A stretch of 64,000 nucleotides of DNA from VAZQ01 sp963721005 (lineage in GTDB: Bacteria; Pseudomonadota; Alphaproteobacteria; Rhizobiales; Xanthobacteraceae): contig CAVRHR010000001.1 of assembly GCA_963721005.1 (NCBI GenBank), positions 62,001 to 126,000 of the forward strand, given 5' to 3'. Below, one piece after another: positions 7,687-15,723 of the stretch. A program made the translations under genes and the position numbers. The notes beneath the pieces were generated by a model that was given only the letters and a program-made list of their open reading frames with translations, had not been told where the DNA came from and searched no databases. Each line of letters opens with the position of its first letter. Within the stretch, counting starts at the first letter, position 1.

Positions 7687-8916
7687 ATGAGCCTCGAAGA
7701 TCAACGCGTCATGATCGCAGGCGGCGGGCCGGTCGGGCTGCTGTGCGCCTGGCTGCTGGCGCGGCGCGGCGTGCCGGTGCGGCTGTTCGAGGAGTACGAC
7801 GGCCTGCAGGCCGATCCGCGCGCCGCCACCACCCATCCGGCCACCCTCGAGCTGTTGGGCGAGGACGGATTGGCGCAGGACATGGCCCGCGTCGGCCTGG
7901 TGGCGCCGATCTTCCAGTTCTGGGACCGGCCGAGCGGCGCCCTGGTGGCGCAGTTCGATCACGCGGTGCTCGCGCGCGACACCCGCTATCCCTATGTGGT
8001 GCAATGCGAGCAGTTCAAGACCGCCGGGTTGCTCCTCGATCGGCTGCGGCTGCTCCCCAACGTGGAGATACTGTTCGGCCACGCGGCGGTCGACCTGCGG
8101 CAGGATGACGGCGGCGTGCATCTCGACGTGCGCGGCCCGGACGGCATCGCCACCCACGCGGGTGCCTATCTGATCGGCGCCGACGGCGGCCGCAGCACCG
8201 TGCGCAAGCAATGCGGCATCACGTTCGAAGGCTTCACCTGGCCGGAGCGGTTCGTGGTGCTCACCACCCCGTACGATTTCGAGGCCGAGCGCGGCTATTG
8301 CTACCGCAGCTATTTCGCCGACCCGGGCGCCTGGTGCAATTGCTTCAAGGTCTCGGCCGACGGTCCGCCCGGCCTGTGGCGCACCGTGTTCCCGACCGAG
8401 CCGGCCGAGACCGACGAGGAGGTGCTGGGCGAGGCCGGCGTGCAGGCGCGGCTCAACAAGTTCTTCCCCGCGCCGCTCCCCTACGAGGTCGTGCACCGCA
8501 ATCTCTACGTCACCCATCAGCGGGTGGCGGCGCATTTCCGACACGGCCGCGTGCTGCTCGCGGGCGACGCCGCGCATGTCAACAATCCGATCGGCGGCAT
8601 GGGGCTCAATGGCGGCATCCAGGATGCGGTCAACCTCGCCGACAAGCTCGCCCGCATCCTCATGGGCAAGGAATCCGAGCGCCTGCTCGATCTCTACGAC
8701 CGGCAGCGCCGCACCGTGGCGGTCGAGTTCGTGCAGGAGCAGTCGATCGCCAACAAGAAGCGCCTGGAGGCCGCCGATCCGGAGCAGCGCCGGCGCAATC
8801 TCGACGAGCTCAAGGCGATCGCAGCCGACCCGGCGCGCGCCCGCCAGTTTCTGTTGCGCAGCTCCATGATCGACAGCCAGCGCCGCGCCGACAGCATCGC
8901 GCTGGAGGATGCCTGA
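7687..8916 (+). CDS. FAD-dependent aromatic-ring monooxygenase (PF01494 type)
   Basis: A 409-residue flavoprotein of the class A hydroxylase family (p-hydroxybenzoate hydroxylase/UbiH-like). The N-terminal dinucleotide-binding motif is GGGPVG (about residues 13-18), the central NAD(P)H/FAD motif GADGGRST (about 163-170), and the second FAD motif GDAAHVNNPIGGMG (about 295-308). Proteins of this type use NAD(P)H and O2 to hydroxylate aromatic acids or phenols. The stop overlaps the UbiD-like gene by one base (TGATG), so decarboxylation and hydroxylation are probably successive steps on one substrate. The substrate is not evident. Confidence 0.87.
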   Translation: MSLEDQRVMIAGGGPVGLLCAWLLARRGVPVRLFEEYDGLQADPRAATTHPATLELLGEDGLAQDMARVGLVAPIFQFWDRPSGALVAQFDHAVLARDTRYPYVVQCEQFKTAGLLLDRLRLLPNVEILFGHAAVDLRQDDGGVHLDVRGPDGIATHAGAYLIGADGGRSTVRKQCGITFEGFTWPERFVVLTTPYDFEAERGYCYRSYFADPGAWCNCFKVSADGPPGLWRTVFPTEPAETDEEVLGEAGVQARLNKFFPAPLPYEVVHRNLYVTHQRVAAHFRHGRVLLAGDAAHVNNPIGGMGLNGGIQDAVNLADKLARILMGKESERLLDLYDRQRRTVAVEFVQEQSIANKKRLEAADPEQRRRNLDELKAIAADPARARQFLLRSSMIDSQRRADSIALEDA

Positions 8917-10577
8917 TGCACAGCGCCCGCGACGCGCTCGCGCCCTACCGCGACGGCACGCCGCCGCAGCCGCGCGCCTATGCGGACCTGCATGAGCACG
9001 TGCTGGCACTGGCGCGCGCCGGCCTCCTGCATGTGATCGACGAGCCGATCAACAAGGACACCCAGATGCACCCGCTGGTGCGCTGGCAATATCGCGGCGG
9101 CATCGCCGAGCCCGACCGCAAGGCGTTCCTGTTCACCCAGCCGACCGATTCCAAGGGTCGGCGTTACGATATCTCGGTGCTGGTTGCCGGCCTCGCCGCC
9201 AATCCCGAGGTCTACCGGGTCGGTTTCGGCAAGCCGCTCTACGAGATCGGGGCGACCTGGATCAAGGCCATCGCCAATCCGCTGGCGCCGCGCCTGGTCA
9301 CCGACGCGCCCTGTCAGGAGGTGGTGGCGATCGGCGACGCGCTCGACGCCGACGGGCAAGCGCTCGACGGTCTGCCGGTGCCCATATCGACGCCGGGCTG
9401 GGACAACGCGCCTTATCTGTCCGCCGGCCATTACATCACCAGGGACCCGGACACCGGCATTCAGAATCTGGGCAATTATCGCGGGCAGATCAAGGCGCGG
9501 CGGCGGCTCGGCATGAATCCGTCCGTCGAGCTGCGCGCCGGCATTTTCGCCCATTGGGAGAAATGCAAGGCGCGCGGCGTGCCGCTGCCCTGCGCGGTGG
9601 TGGTCGGCTGCCCGCCGGTCATCTCCTACGCGTCGGTGCAGAAGATGCCCGAGAGCCTCGACGAGCTTTGGGTCGCGGGCGCGCTCGCCGGCGGCCCGAT
9701 CAACGTAGTGCGCGCCAAGACGGTCGATCTGCTGGTGCCGGCCGAGGCCGAAATCGTGATCGAGGGCCTGATCGATACGCAGATGCTGGAGCCGGAAGCG
9801 CCGTTCGGCGAATCGCACGGCTACGTCAACCTGCAGGAATACAACGCCTTCATGCAAGTGACCGCGATCACGCGGCGGCGGCACCCGATCCTGACCTCCT
9901 TCATCAGCCAGGTGACGCCGAGCGAATCGAGCGTCATCCGCAAGGTCGCGATGGAGCCGGTCTACCTGCATCACCTGAAAAGCAATCTCGCGATCCGCGG
10001 CGTCACCCGGGTGGCGATGCACGAGCCGCTGACCAGCCTCTATGCGGTGATCGCCATCCAGTTCGAGCGCGGCACGGCGGTGACCGAGGTCTGGCGCGCG
10101 CTCCATGGCGCTTCCGCGTTGCACCGCTTCGCCGGCAAATGGATCATCGCGGTCGACCAGGACATCGATCCGGAGAACGCCGACGCGTTGCTTTGGGCCA
10201 TGTCCTACCGCTGCCAGCCGCAGCACGATCTCAAGCTGTTGCCGCACAAGGATCCGGGCCACGGACCGCGCGGACCGCACGACGGCGGCGAGACCGCGGC
10301 CGTGCTGATCAACGCCATGCTCAAGGGTACCTACGCGCCGGTCGCCTTGCCCAAGCGCGAGTTCATGGAGGAAGCGCGCGCGATCTGGGAACGGCTCGGG
10401 CTGCCGCCGCTCACCCCGCAAACGCCCTGGCACGGCTACGATCTCGGCCATTGGCCGGCGGAGCTGGAGCGGCAGGCCGCCATGGCGGTGCGCAGCGATT
10501 ACTTCGCGCTCGGCGACGAGCTCGAGCGGCAGCGCCGCGCCGACGTCGCCATGAACCAGCCGGTCAAGCACGAGTAG
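8916..10577 (+). CDS. UbiD family (prFMN-dependent) decarboxylase
   Basis: A 553-residue protein of the UbiD/Fdc fold. It has the conserved segment LEPEAPFGESHGY around residues 290-302, whose two glutamates match the E(x4)E pair that works with an arginine on the prenylated flavin cofactor. NLGNYRGQ earlier matches the conserved N-G-YR region. The family reversibly decarboxylates aromatic and alpha,beta-unsaturated acids and needs prFMN from a UbiX-type enzyme, for which no gene is seen in this window. The start is ATG 8916 in TGATG, coupled to the monooxygenase. A close role in ubiquinone synthesis is less likely because the neighbours are catabolic. Confidence 0.87.
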   Translation: MHSARDALAPYRDGTPPQPRAYADLHEHVLALARAGLLHVIDEPINKDTQMHPLVRWQYRGGIAEPDRKAFLFTQPTDSKGRRYDISVLVAGLAANPEVYRVGFGKPLYEIGATWIKAIANPLAPRLVTDAPCQEVVAIGDALDADGQALDGLPVPISTPGWDNAPYLSAGHYITRDPDTGIQNLGNYRGQIKARRRLGMNPSVELRAGIFAHWEKCKARGVPLPCAVVVGCPPVISYASVQKMPESLDELWVAGALAGGPINVVRAKTVDLLVPAEAEIVIEGLIDTQMLEPEAPFGESHGYVNLQEYNAFMQVTAITRRRHPILTSFISQVTPSESSVIRKVAMEPVYLHHLKSNLAIRGVTRVAMHEPLTSLYAVIAIQFERGTAVTEVWRALHGASALHRFAGKWIIAVDQDIDPENADALLWAMSYRCQPQHDLKLLPHKDPGHGPRGPHDGGETAAVLINAMLKGTYAPVALPKREFMEEARAIWERLGLPPLTPQTPWHGYDLGHWPAELERQAAMAVRSDYFALGDELERQRRADVAMNQPVKHE

Positions 10578-10585
10578 CCGGCCCC

Positions 10586-11491
10586 ATGAAGCTCGCCGTG
10601 CCCGACATGATCTCGAACTCGTACTTCCCCGCCATCGCGGCGATCGAGCTCGGCTGCTTCGCCCGAGAGGGCCTCGATGTCGAGCTCGAGCTGATCTTTC
10701 CGGTCGACAAGGCCTATGCGGCGCTGCGCGACGGCACGGTCGATCTGGTCGGCGGCTCGGCGCATTCGGCGCTCGCCGCCTTTCCGCAATGGCAAGGCGT
10801 CAAGCTCATCTGCGCGCAGGCCCAGGGCATGTATTGGTTCCTGGTGATGCACACGGATTTCGGCGCGCGGCGCGGCGACGTCGAGGTCGTCAAGGGCCGC
10901 CGCATCGGCGCCGCCCCCTGGGTCGATCTGGGGCTGCGCGGCCTCTTGATCGCCGCCGGCATCGATCCTGAACGCGACGGCGTTACCATCGCGCCGGTGC
11001 CGGGGGCCCAGGGTGCCGGCGTCAATTTCGGCGTGACCGCCGCGCAGGCGCTGGCCGAGCGCAAGATCGACGGGTTCTGGGCGAACGGCATGGGGGCCGA
11101 GGTGGCGGTGCGCCAGGGCGTCGGATCGATCGTGCTCGACGTGCGGCGCGGCGACGGGCCGCAGATCTGCTTCAACTACACCATGGCAGCGCTCGCCGCC
11201 GCCGACCGGCTGCTCGCAGCCGCGCCCGACACCGCCGCCGCCGTGCGGCGCGCCATCGCCAACGCCCATGCGGCCCTGAAGGACGATCCGGGGCGCGCCA
11301 CCCCGATCGGCCGCAAGCTGTTCCCGCCCGCGCAGGCAGAGCTGATCGCCGAGCTCATCCGCCGCGACCTGCCCTATTACGACACCGCGATCTCGGAAAC
11401 TTTCGTGGCCGCCATGAATGCCTTCGCGCGCGACCGCGGCATTCTGCAGGACGAGGTGCCCTACCGGCAGATCGTCGCCGGCCAGCGCTGA
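10586..11491 (+). CDS. NMT1/THI5-like binding-fold protein without signal peptide
   Basis: A 301-residue protein of the NMT1/SsuA-like periplasmic-binding fold. It starts directly with the first beta strand (MKLAVPDMISNSYFPAIAAIELG) and continues with the usual DLVGGSAHSAL and KGRRIGAAPW segments. No secretion leader precedes the fold, and the ATG lies 8 bases after the decarboxylase stop with no room for a longer start. It may be a cytoplasmic ligand-binding protein or an enzyme-like member of the THI5 group, working with the monooxygenase and decarboxylase. It could also be a transporter subunit whose leader has been lost. No permease gene is adjacent. Confidence 0.8.
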   Translation: MKLAVPDMISNSYFPAIAAIELGCFAREGLDVELELIFPVDKAYAALRDGTVDLVGGSAHSALAAFPQWQGVKLICAQAQGMYWFLVMHTDFGARRGDVEVVKGRRIGAAPWVDLGLRGLLIAAGIDPERDGVTIAPVPGAQGAGVNFGVTAAQALAERKIDGFWANGMGAEVAVRQGVGSIVLDVRRGDGPQICFNYTMAALAAADRLLAAAPDTAAAVRRAIANAHAALKDDPGRATPIGRKLFPPAQAELIAELIRRDLPYYDTAISETFVAAMNAFARDRGILQDEVPYRQIVAGQR

Positions 11492-11504
11492 ATTCCGGAC
11501 CGGC

Positions 11505-12527
11505 TCAGAGGGCAGCGTTCCAGGCGATCGGCATCAATCGATAGCTGGTGCCCTCCTTCTCGACGTGCCCGAGCGAGGGGAACGCGAAGTGAAAGCCGGC
11601 AATCAGGGCCTTTTCCGCCGCCGCCATGTCGTAGAATTTGTGACGCGTCTCCGCCGCCTTGACCGGATCGCTGTCGAACATCACGTGCCAGTCGGGATTG
11701 CGCAGGAACAGCTCGGGGATGTTGGTGACATCCGACTGCACCAGCAGGCGGCCCGAGCCCGAGGCGATCGCGAACGAGGTATGTCCCGGGGTGTGGCCAT
11801 TGGTGTCGATCGAGGTGATGCCGGGAGCGACCTCCTTCCCCCACTCGTACTTCGTCACCTTGTCGTTTAGTCCGGCGAAAATCTTGTGGATCTGCACGAA
11901 GTAGGCCTTCGTCAAACCTTCCGGGGCCTTGCTCATGTTGTCATCGTTCATCCAGTAGGCCCAATCCGCCGCCGGCACCTTGGTCTCGGCATTGGGAAAC
12001 GCGAGCCCGCCGTCCGCGGTCTTGAGACCGTTGATGTGGTCGGGGTGCAGATGCGAGATGATGACGATGTCGATCGCCTTGGGATCGATCCCGGCGGCCG
12101 CCATGTTGGCGGGAAGATAGCCCACGGTCGGGCCGGCGCCGGGGCCGTTGCCGGTATCGATCAGCACCAGCTTGCTGCCGGTGTTGACGACCATGGGATT
12201 GTACGGGACCGTCACCTGGCCCTTCGGCATATAGGCCGCCTCGGCGGCGGCGAGAGCCTGCTCCCGGCCGACGTTCTTCACGAAACCCTCCGGCATCGGC
12301 ATGGTGCGCGCCCCATCGGCGAGCTGAGTGATCTCGAAGTCGCCGATCTTGTAGCGATAGAATCCGGGCGCTTGCTTGCCGACCGCGGGCGCGGCCGCCC
12401 GGGCGACGCGGCCTGCCGGGAAGCTGACCGCGGTCGCGCCGAACGCGGCGGCACCGGTGAGTACCGAGCGTCGGGTCAGATCGCTCAACGCATCGACCTG
12501 CTGGATTTGGCCTCGAATGAGCTTCAT
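11505..12527 (-). CDS. Tat-exported MBL-fold metallo-hydrolase
   Basis: A 340-residue metallo-beta-lactamase-fold protein. The zinc site motif is SHLHPDHINGL (HxHxDH) at about residues 158-168, preceded by LIDTGNGPG and followed by DTNGHTPGHTSF with the third histidine pair. A twin-arginine leader TRRSVLTG lies at residues 18-25, so it is probably exported to the periplasm. Families with this arrangement hydrolyse lactones, phosphate or sulfate esters; the specificity cannot be read. It stands downstream of the haem-type module on the same strand, but a hairpin at 12667-12688 and a 159-base gap suggest separate transcription. Confidence 0.88.
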   Translation of the reverse strand: MKLIRGQIQQVDALSDLTRRSVLTGAAAFGATAVSFPAGRVARAAAPAVGKQAPGFYRYKIGDFEITQLADGARTMPMPEGFVKNVGREQALAAAEAAYMPKGQVTVPYNPMVVNTGSKLVLIDTGNGPGAGPTVGYLPANMAAAGIDPKAIDIVIISHLHPDHINGLKTADGGLAFPNAETKVPAADWAYWMNDDNMSKAPEGLTKAYFVQIHKIFAGLNDKVTKYEWGKEVAPGITSIDTNGHTPGHTSFAIASGSGRLLVQSDVTNIPELFLRNPDWHVMFDSDPVKAAETRHKFYDMAAAEKALIAGFHFAFPSLGHVEKEGTSYRLMPIAWNAAL

Positions 12528-12666
12528 GGCGTTCCTCCCTGCCGGCGAGGAATAACCGGGCCTTGAAATCTACGCCGCCAACCCTGCGATGGACAGTCCA
12601 TTTCTGGGAAGTGGAACGCGATCAGAAACGTGGCGCGCGATTGGTTGCCGCCATAGGTCAGGCCAA

Positions 12667-12688
12667 AGCCGATTGCCGACAATCGGCT
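12667..12688 (-). terminator. Hairpin overlapping the stop of the HbpS-like gene
   Basis: AGCCGATTG at 12667-12675 pairs with CAATCGGCT at 12680-12688 across a four-base loop. On the minus strand it covers the stop codon of the HbpS-like gene and is followed by a short T run. It probably ends the membrane-module transcript. Confidence 0.55.
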
Positions 12689-13178
12689 ACTTGAGCTGAT
12701 CGGCCACGGCGGCGAGGCCGGAGCTGGCGCAGATTTCGTCCTGCGCGGTGGTCGAGCCGCTCACCCCGACCGCCCCAATGGTTTCCTCACCGATCTTGAT
12801 CGGGACGCCGCCGCTCAACGGCACCACCTTGGCCATGCTGCGCTGCCCGGCGGTCCGGCTACCCGGCTCGGTCGACTTCGCCCACTCCGCCGAGGTCCGC
12901 CGCGAGGTCAGCGCCGTATAGGCCTTGCGCTCGGCCAGCTCGACATGGTGGGGGCTGGCATTGTCGGCCACCAGCAGCGCGCGCAGCTGGCCCTGGCGAT
13001 CCACCACCGCGACCGTGAGGCCGCCGCCGTTCTGCTCGCATTTGGCGACCGCCGCCGCCACCATGGCGAGCGCCATGTGCGAGCCGACGTCGCGGTGGCT
13101 GATGACCTGCGCGGCCGCACCCGACGAGGCGAGCGCGAGCGCAGCGGTCGCCGCGAGAACGATCCTGGCCGCCATCAA
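12687..13178 (-). CDS. Exported haem-binding/degrading protein, GlcG/HbpS family
   Basis: A 163-residue protein with a clear Sec signal peptide (hydrophobic residues 5-22, then GAAAQ) and a single GlcG/HbpS domain (PF03928 type). The domain shows VAVVDRQGQLRALLVAD and the C-terminal GGVPIKIG...GAVGVSG pattern of the family. HbpS binds haem outside the cell in Streptomyces; other members accompany oxidoreductases and have no assigned reaction. It is the last gene of a minus-strand cluster with a histidine-rich membrane protein, which makes a haem-related role plausible. GGGAG precedes the ATG. The binding assignment is family-based, not proven by residues. Confidence 0.82.
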   Translation of the reverse strand: MMAARIVLAATAALALASSGAAAQVISHRDVGSHMALAMVAAAVAKCEQNGGGLTVAVVDRQGQLRALLVADNASPHHVELAERKAYTALTSRRTSAEWAKSTEPGSRTAGQRSMAKVVPLSGGVPIKIGEETIGAVGVSGSTTAQDEICASSGLAAVADQLK

Positions 13179-13205
13179 ACAACTCCCGGGGAAGCGCGCC
13201 TCCCG

Positions 13206-13694
13206 TCAGCGCAGATACAGCGATCCCAGATACGCGGTCAGCCGGCCTCCGACCGTCACGGCGGCCCACAACAGGCAGGCGAGCGCCGCGATCCTGGCCC
13301 CGCGCGACGTCACTGCTCCGGCCGCCTGCCAGGACGCGACCTCGCGATTGTAGGTGACATGGAAGTACCACATCGCGGCTGCGGCGATGAAGACCAGCGT
13401 GAACTTGGTATCGAACATGACGTCGCCGAGATATTGCGCCGGCTTGGTTACCCACAGGGTGAATCCGCTGATCGCCTGAAACCCGACCGCGATCCAGATG
13501 AGCGGGATCAGCTTGCCGAGCGAGGTGTAGGGGATCGACGGGAATGCGCCCAAGAGGCGCAGCGCGATGATGGTCATGAGGCCGACCACGACCGCCATCC
13601 CCAGGGCGTGGACCGTCAGCGCGAGCGGCCAGCCCCACGATTCATCGACCCACATTGCGAACGAGGAACCCGCCAGCTCTTCGAGCACGTTCAT
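13206..13694 (-). CDS. Four-helix membrane protein (DUF6644-like)
   Basis: A 162-residue integral membrane protein with four predicted helices. Histidines sit in helix 1 (TVHALGM, His29) and helix 3 (YFHVTYN, His112). It is similar to residues about 330-464 of the large membrane protein encoded upstream in the same cluster: both have TVH..G.A near the start, R.LG, IxPL, SGF/SGM, a YL then F..K pattern, and a W..V..GGRL..Y ending. Paired helix histidines could ligate a b-type haem, but this is inference. AAGGAG lies just before the ATG. I know no characterised homologue. Confidence 0.75.
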   Translation of the reverse strand: MNVLEELAGSSFAMWVDESWGWPLALTVHALGMAVVVGLMTIIALRLLGAFPSIPYTSLGKLIPLIWIAVGFQAISGFTLWVTKPAQYLGDVMFDTKFTLVFIAAAAMWYFHVTYNREVASWQAAGAVTSRGARIAALACLLWAAVTVGGRLTAYLGSLYLR

Positions 13695-13732
13695 TCTCCT
13701 TGATCGTTACATCCACCGGTACGGAGCGGGGC

Positions 13733-13846
13733 TCAGCGCGTACTCTGGTCGAGCCCCTTGTTCAGAAAATAGGTTCCGAACAGAACCATGCCGATGACGC
13801 AGGCTACGACTCCGATGACCATCAAGATGACGTCGATATTCGCCAT
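13733..13846 (-). CDS. 37-residue single-helix membrane protein
   Basis: A small gene between the two larger membrane-protein genes. It reads MANIDVILMVIGVVACVIGM at the start, continues with a hydrophobic run to about residue 29, then NKGLDQSTR and TGA. GGAGG lies 8 bases before the ATG. The layout, one transmembrane helix with a short charged tail, resembles accessory subunits such as CcoQ or CydX of terminal oxidases. Its position 15 bases after the 464-aa gene and 38 before the 162-aa gene supports a real, co-translated subunit of the same complex. There is no sequence-level assignment beyond that. Confidence 0.7.
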   Translation of the reverse strand: MANIDVILMVIGVVACVIGMVLFGTYFLNKGLDQSTR

Positions 13847-13861
13847 GGGCGATCCTCCGCA

Positions 13862-15256
13862 TTACACATAGGGCAAGAGCCGACCGCCGATGATCACCCC
13901 GGTCCAGGATATCAGCACCAGGGCGGCGACCCATTTGGCGCTCATCGGCGCGTCCTCTCCGGCCTTGACCTCCCACAGCCGGTCCGACAGCGAGAAATAC
14001 AAGACCGCGATGCCGCCGATGGCGATGAACGTGACCTTCGGCACGAACGTGATCTCGTTCAGGTAGCGCGACAAATCGGCCTGCAAAATGAGCATGCCGC
14101 TGAACACGTTGGTCACCACCCCGAGCACGCCCAAGGGGAGTATCCGATGCACCGCGGCGAACGATACCGATTTCCAGAACCCCAGCACCCGCAGCGAGAC
14201 CGCGAATGCGGTGCCGAATATCAGCGCGAACCCGAAGAAGTGTACGGTCTGCCACGGCACGAACCACAGCACCTGGTTGATCTCGTGCTCCACGGTCGGG
14301 CTCAGGCCGACGGCGGGATCGGTCGGCAGCACGTCGCCGGCGACGTGGATCTCCGGATGGTTGATCTGGCCGCCGCGATGCCCGGTCTCGGCCAGAATGC
14401 CGAGCGTGATGACGGCGAAAGCCAGCACCACATAGAGGGCGCAGTTGGAGAAGCGCCCCAGGTGGCGGAACCGCCACAGCTGGACCCAGGCGGCGACGCC
14501 GGTGAACGCCAGGCCGAACAGCGAGTACAGGGCGAAATCGCGGTGTGCATTGATCACCGCCTTGGAAATCCCCTTCACCGGCGGATCCGTCAACGCCCAC
14601 ATTGAGGCATTGCCGGTCACGAAGGTCGGCACACCCAATATGGCGCAGATCACGAACAGCACCAGACCGCCCCGCTTCATGACCACATTGTCGATCGCCA
14701 AGCCGGCAATGTAGAAGCAGAGCGCAAACACGAAGCCGACCGTCGGCAGGTGGTTGAGGATGATGTGCACATGCGACCAGATCTGCGGGGTCTTCTGGGT
14801 CGCCAGCCGGATCTCGGTGTGATTGATCTCCCAGCCGAGCTCGCCCACCACGGCCATCAGGCCGAGCGTGATCAGGGCGAGGCCCAGCACCAGATGCAGG
14901 GCATTGTCGGACAAGCGGCCGGCGCCGCGAAACCGCCACAGCGCGATGAAGGCCGCAATTCCGGTCAATCCCAGGACGGCGAGCGCCGCCACGCCCCAGC
15001 CCTGGTGGGCGCTCACCATGTCCTCGCCGAACTTGGGATTGTCGGCCAGCGCGGTCATCGAGCCGTCGCCGCTGAAATAGGTCGGGATGGCGAGCACGCC
15101 CAGCACCACGAAGGCGACCAGGCAGCTGCGCTTGAGCGCCTCGTTGTCGATGAAGAACGCGGTGATGTAGAAACCGAGCGCGAATATCAGCCCGACCGAC
15201 GGGAACACGCTCACCAGAATGTGCAGATGCGACCAAGACTCAGGTATCAGATGCAT
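13862..15256 (-). CDS. Three-domain histidine-rich membrane protein, possible multihaem cytochrome b
   Basis: A 464-residue membrane protein with about twelve helices in three units. Residues 1-150 and 155-305 are a tandem duplication of a four-helix domain resembling DUF2231. Four histidines are kept in both copies: His10/162, His12/164 (SHLHI, SHVHI), His84/238 (SAHQG, NAHRD) and His146/300 (NHTEI, NHPEI). LWRFRGAGR and LWRFRHLGR also match. Residues 330-464 form a third unit homologous to the downstream 162-aa protein. Helix-borne histidine pairs are typical of b-haem ligands, so electron transfer across the membrane is the leading guess. The gene starts a tight minus-strand cluster; a G-rich ribosome site precedes the ATG. 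Confidence 0.8.
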   Translation of the reverse strand: MHLIPESWSHLHILVSVFPSVGLIFALGFYITAFFIDNEALKRSCLVAFVVLGVLAIPTYFSGDGSMTALADNPKFGEDMVSAHQGWGVAALAVLGLTGIAAFIALWRFRGAGRLSDNALHLVLGLALITLGLMAVVGELGWEINHTEIRLATQKTPQIWSHVHIILNHLPTVGFVFALCFYIAGLAIDNVVMKRGGLVLFVICAILGVPTFVTGNASMWALTDPPVKGISKAVINAHRDFALYSLFGLAFTGVAAWVQLWRFRHLGRFSNCALYVVLAFAVITLGILAETGHRGGQINHPEIHVAGDVLPTDPAVGLSPTVEHEINQVLWFVPWQTVHFFGFALIFGTAFAVSLRVLGFWKSVSFAAVHRILPLGVLGVVTNVFSGMLILQADLSRYLNEITFVPKVTFIAIGGIAVLYFSLSDRLWEVKAGEDAPMSAKWVAALVLISWTGVIIGGRLLPYV

Positions 15257-15723
15257 TTATGCCCCCCGGCATTATTGCGGATATCAACTCGGTTTCGGCG
15301 CGTCAACGAGATAGAATCGGGAGCGCGCACGCCTGCGCGTTGATCTGCATCAAAGCCCGCGTGCGTGGATCAAGCGCCGTGCGGTGGGACGATCGAAGCG
15401 AGCGCCGCCTGATGATGCCGGCAAGCCCCCCGGCGAATTTCTGCATTTCCATTCCCCTCACGCATCGTGTTCTTTTTTTTGGAGCCGCTTTGCGGCCGCC
15501 CCTTGAGGGCACGTTAGAGCATTTTGGGGAAATGTGAAGTCCGGTCGTTCGGGCACGCCGCGGCGGGATAAATTTCGCGTATTATTCGCGAAATTCCCCG
15601 CAGCCCGACCCGGAACCCGAACGCCCCACAAATACGGCCGATCGAACCGGAGCGGCAGCTGCCGCGCCGCGGATCGGGCCGTCTCGCATCGGCGAAAACC
15701 GCCGCCAGGCGGGCGGCAGACCG
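15257..15723. other. Intergenic region upstream of the membrane module
   Basis: About 470 bases with no convincing gene. It holds a perfect inverted repeat at 15571-15595, a run of eight or more T at about 15472-15480 with only a weak stem before it, and GAGCATTTTGGGGAAATGTG near 15518-15537, which resembles a sequence at 53841-53860. Short open frames on both strands lack ribosome sites. The region must contain the minus-strand promoter of the membrane module. Confidence 0.5.
15571..15595. promoter_or_regulatory. Perfect AATTTCGCG inverted repeat, possible operator
   Basis: AATTTCGCG and CGCGAAATT flank a seven-base AT-rich spacer. Nine-base perfect arms with a short spacer suit a dimeric regulator better than a terminator, since no T run follows. 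It lies between the secreted paralog pair and the membrane module, about 315 bases upstream of the latter. Confidence 0.4.

Noticed and set aside
8694..10571. Long minus-strand open frame opposite the UbiD gene
   Set aside because: It mirrors the conserved UbiD coding strand; high GC at third positions produces such antisense frames, and the translation is His/Arg/Asp-rich with no domain.
11505..12527. The MBL-fold protein as a beta-lactamase resistance gene
   Set aside because: Only the general HxHxDH metal site is present; the sequence plan fits broad lactonase/esterase-type members, so a resistance role is not supported.
15457..15480. T run after CACGCATCGTG as an intrinsic terminator on plus
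   Set aside because: The stem is only four base pairs and no plus-strand gene precedes it.
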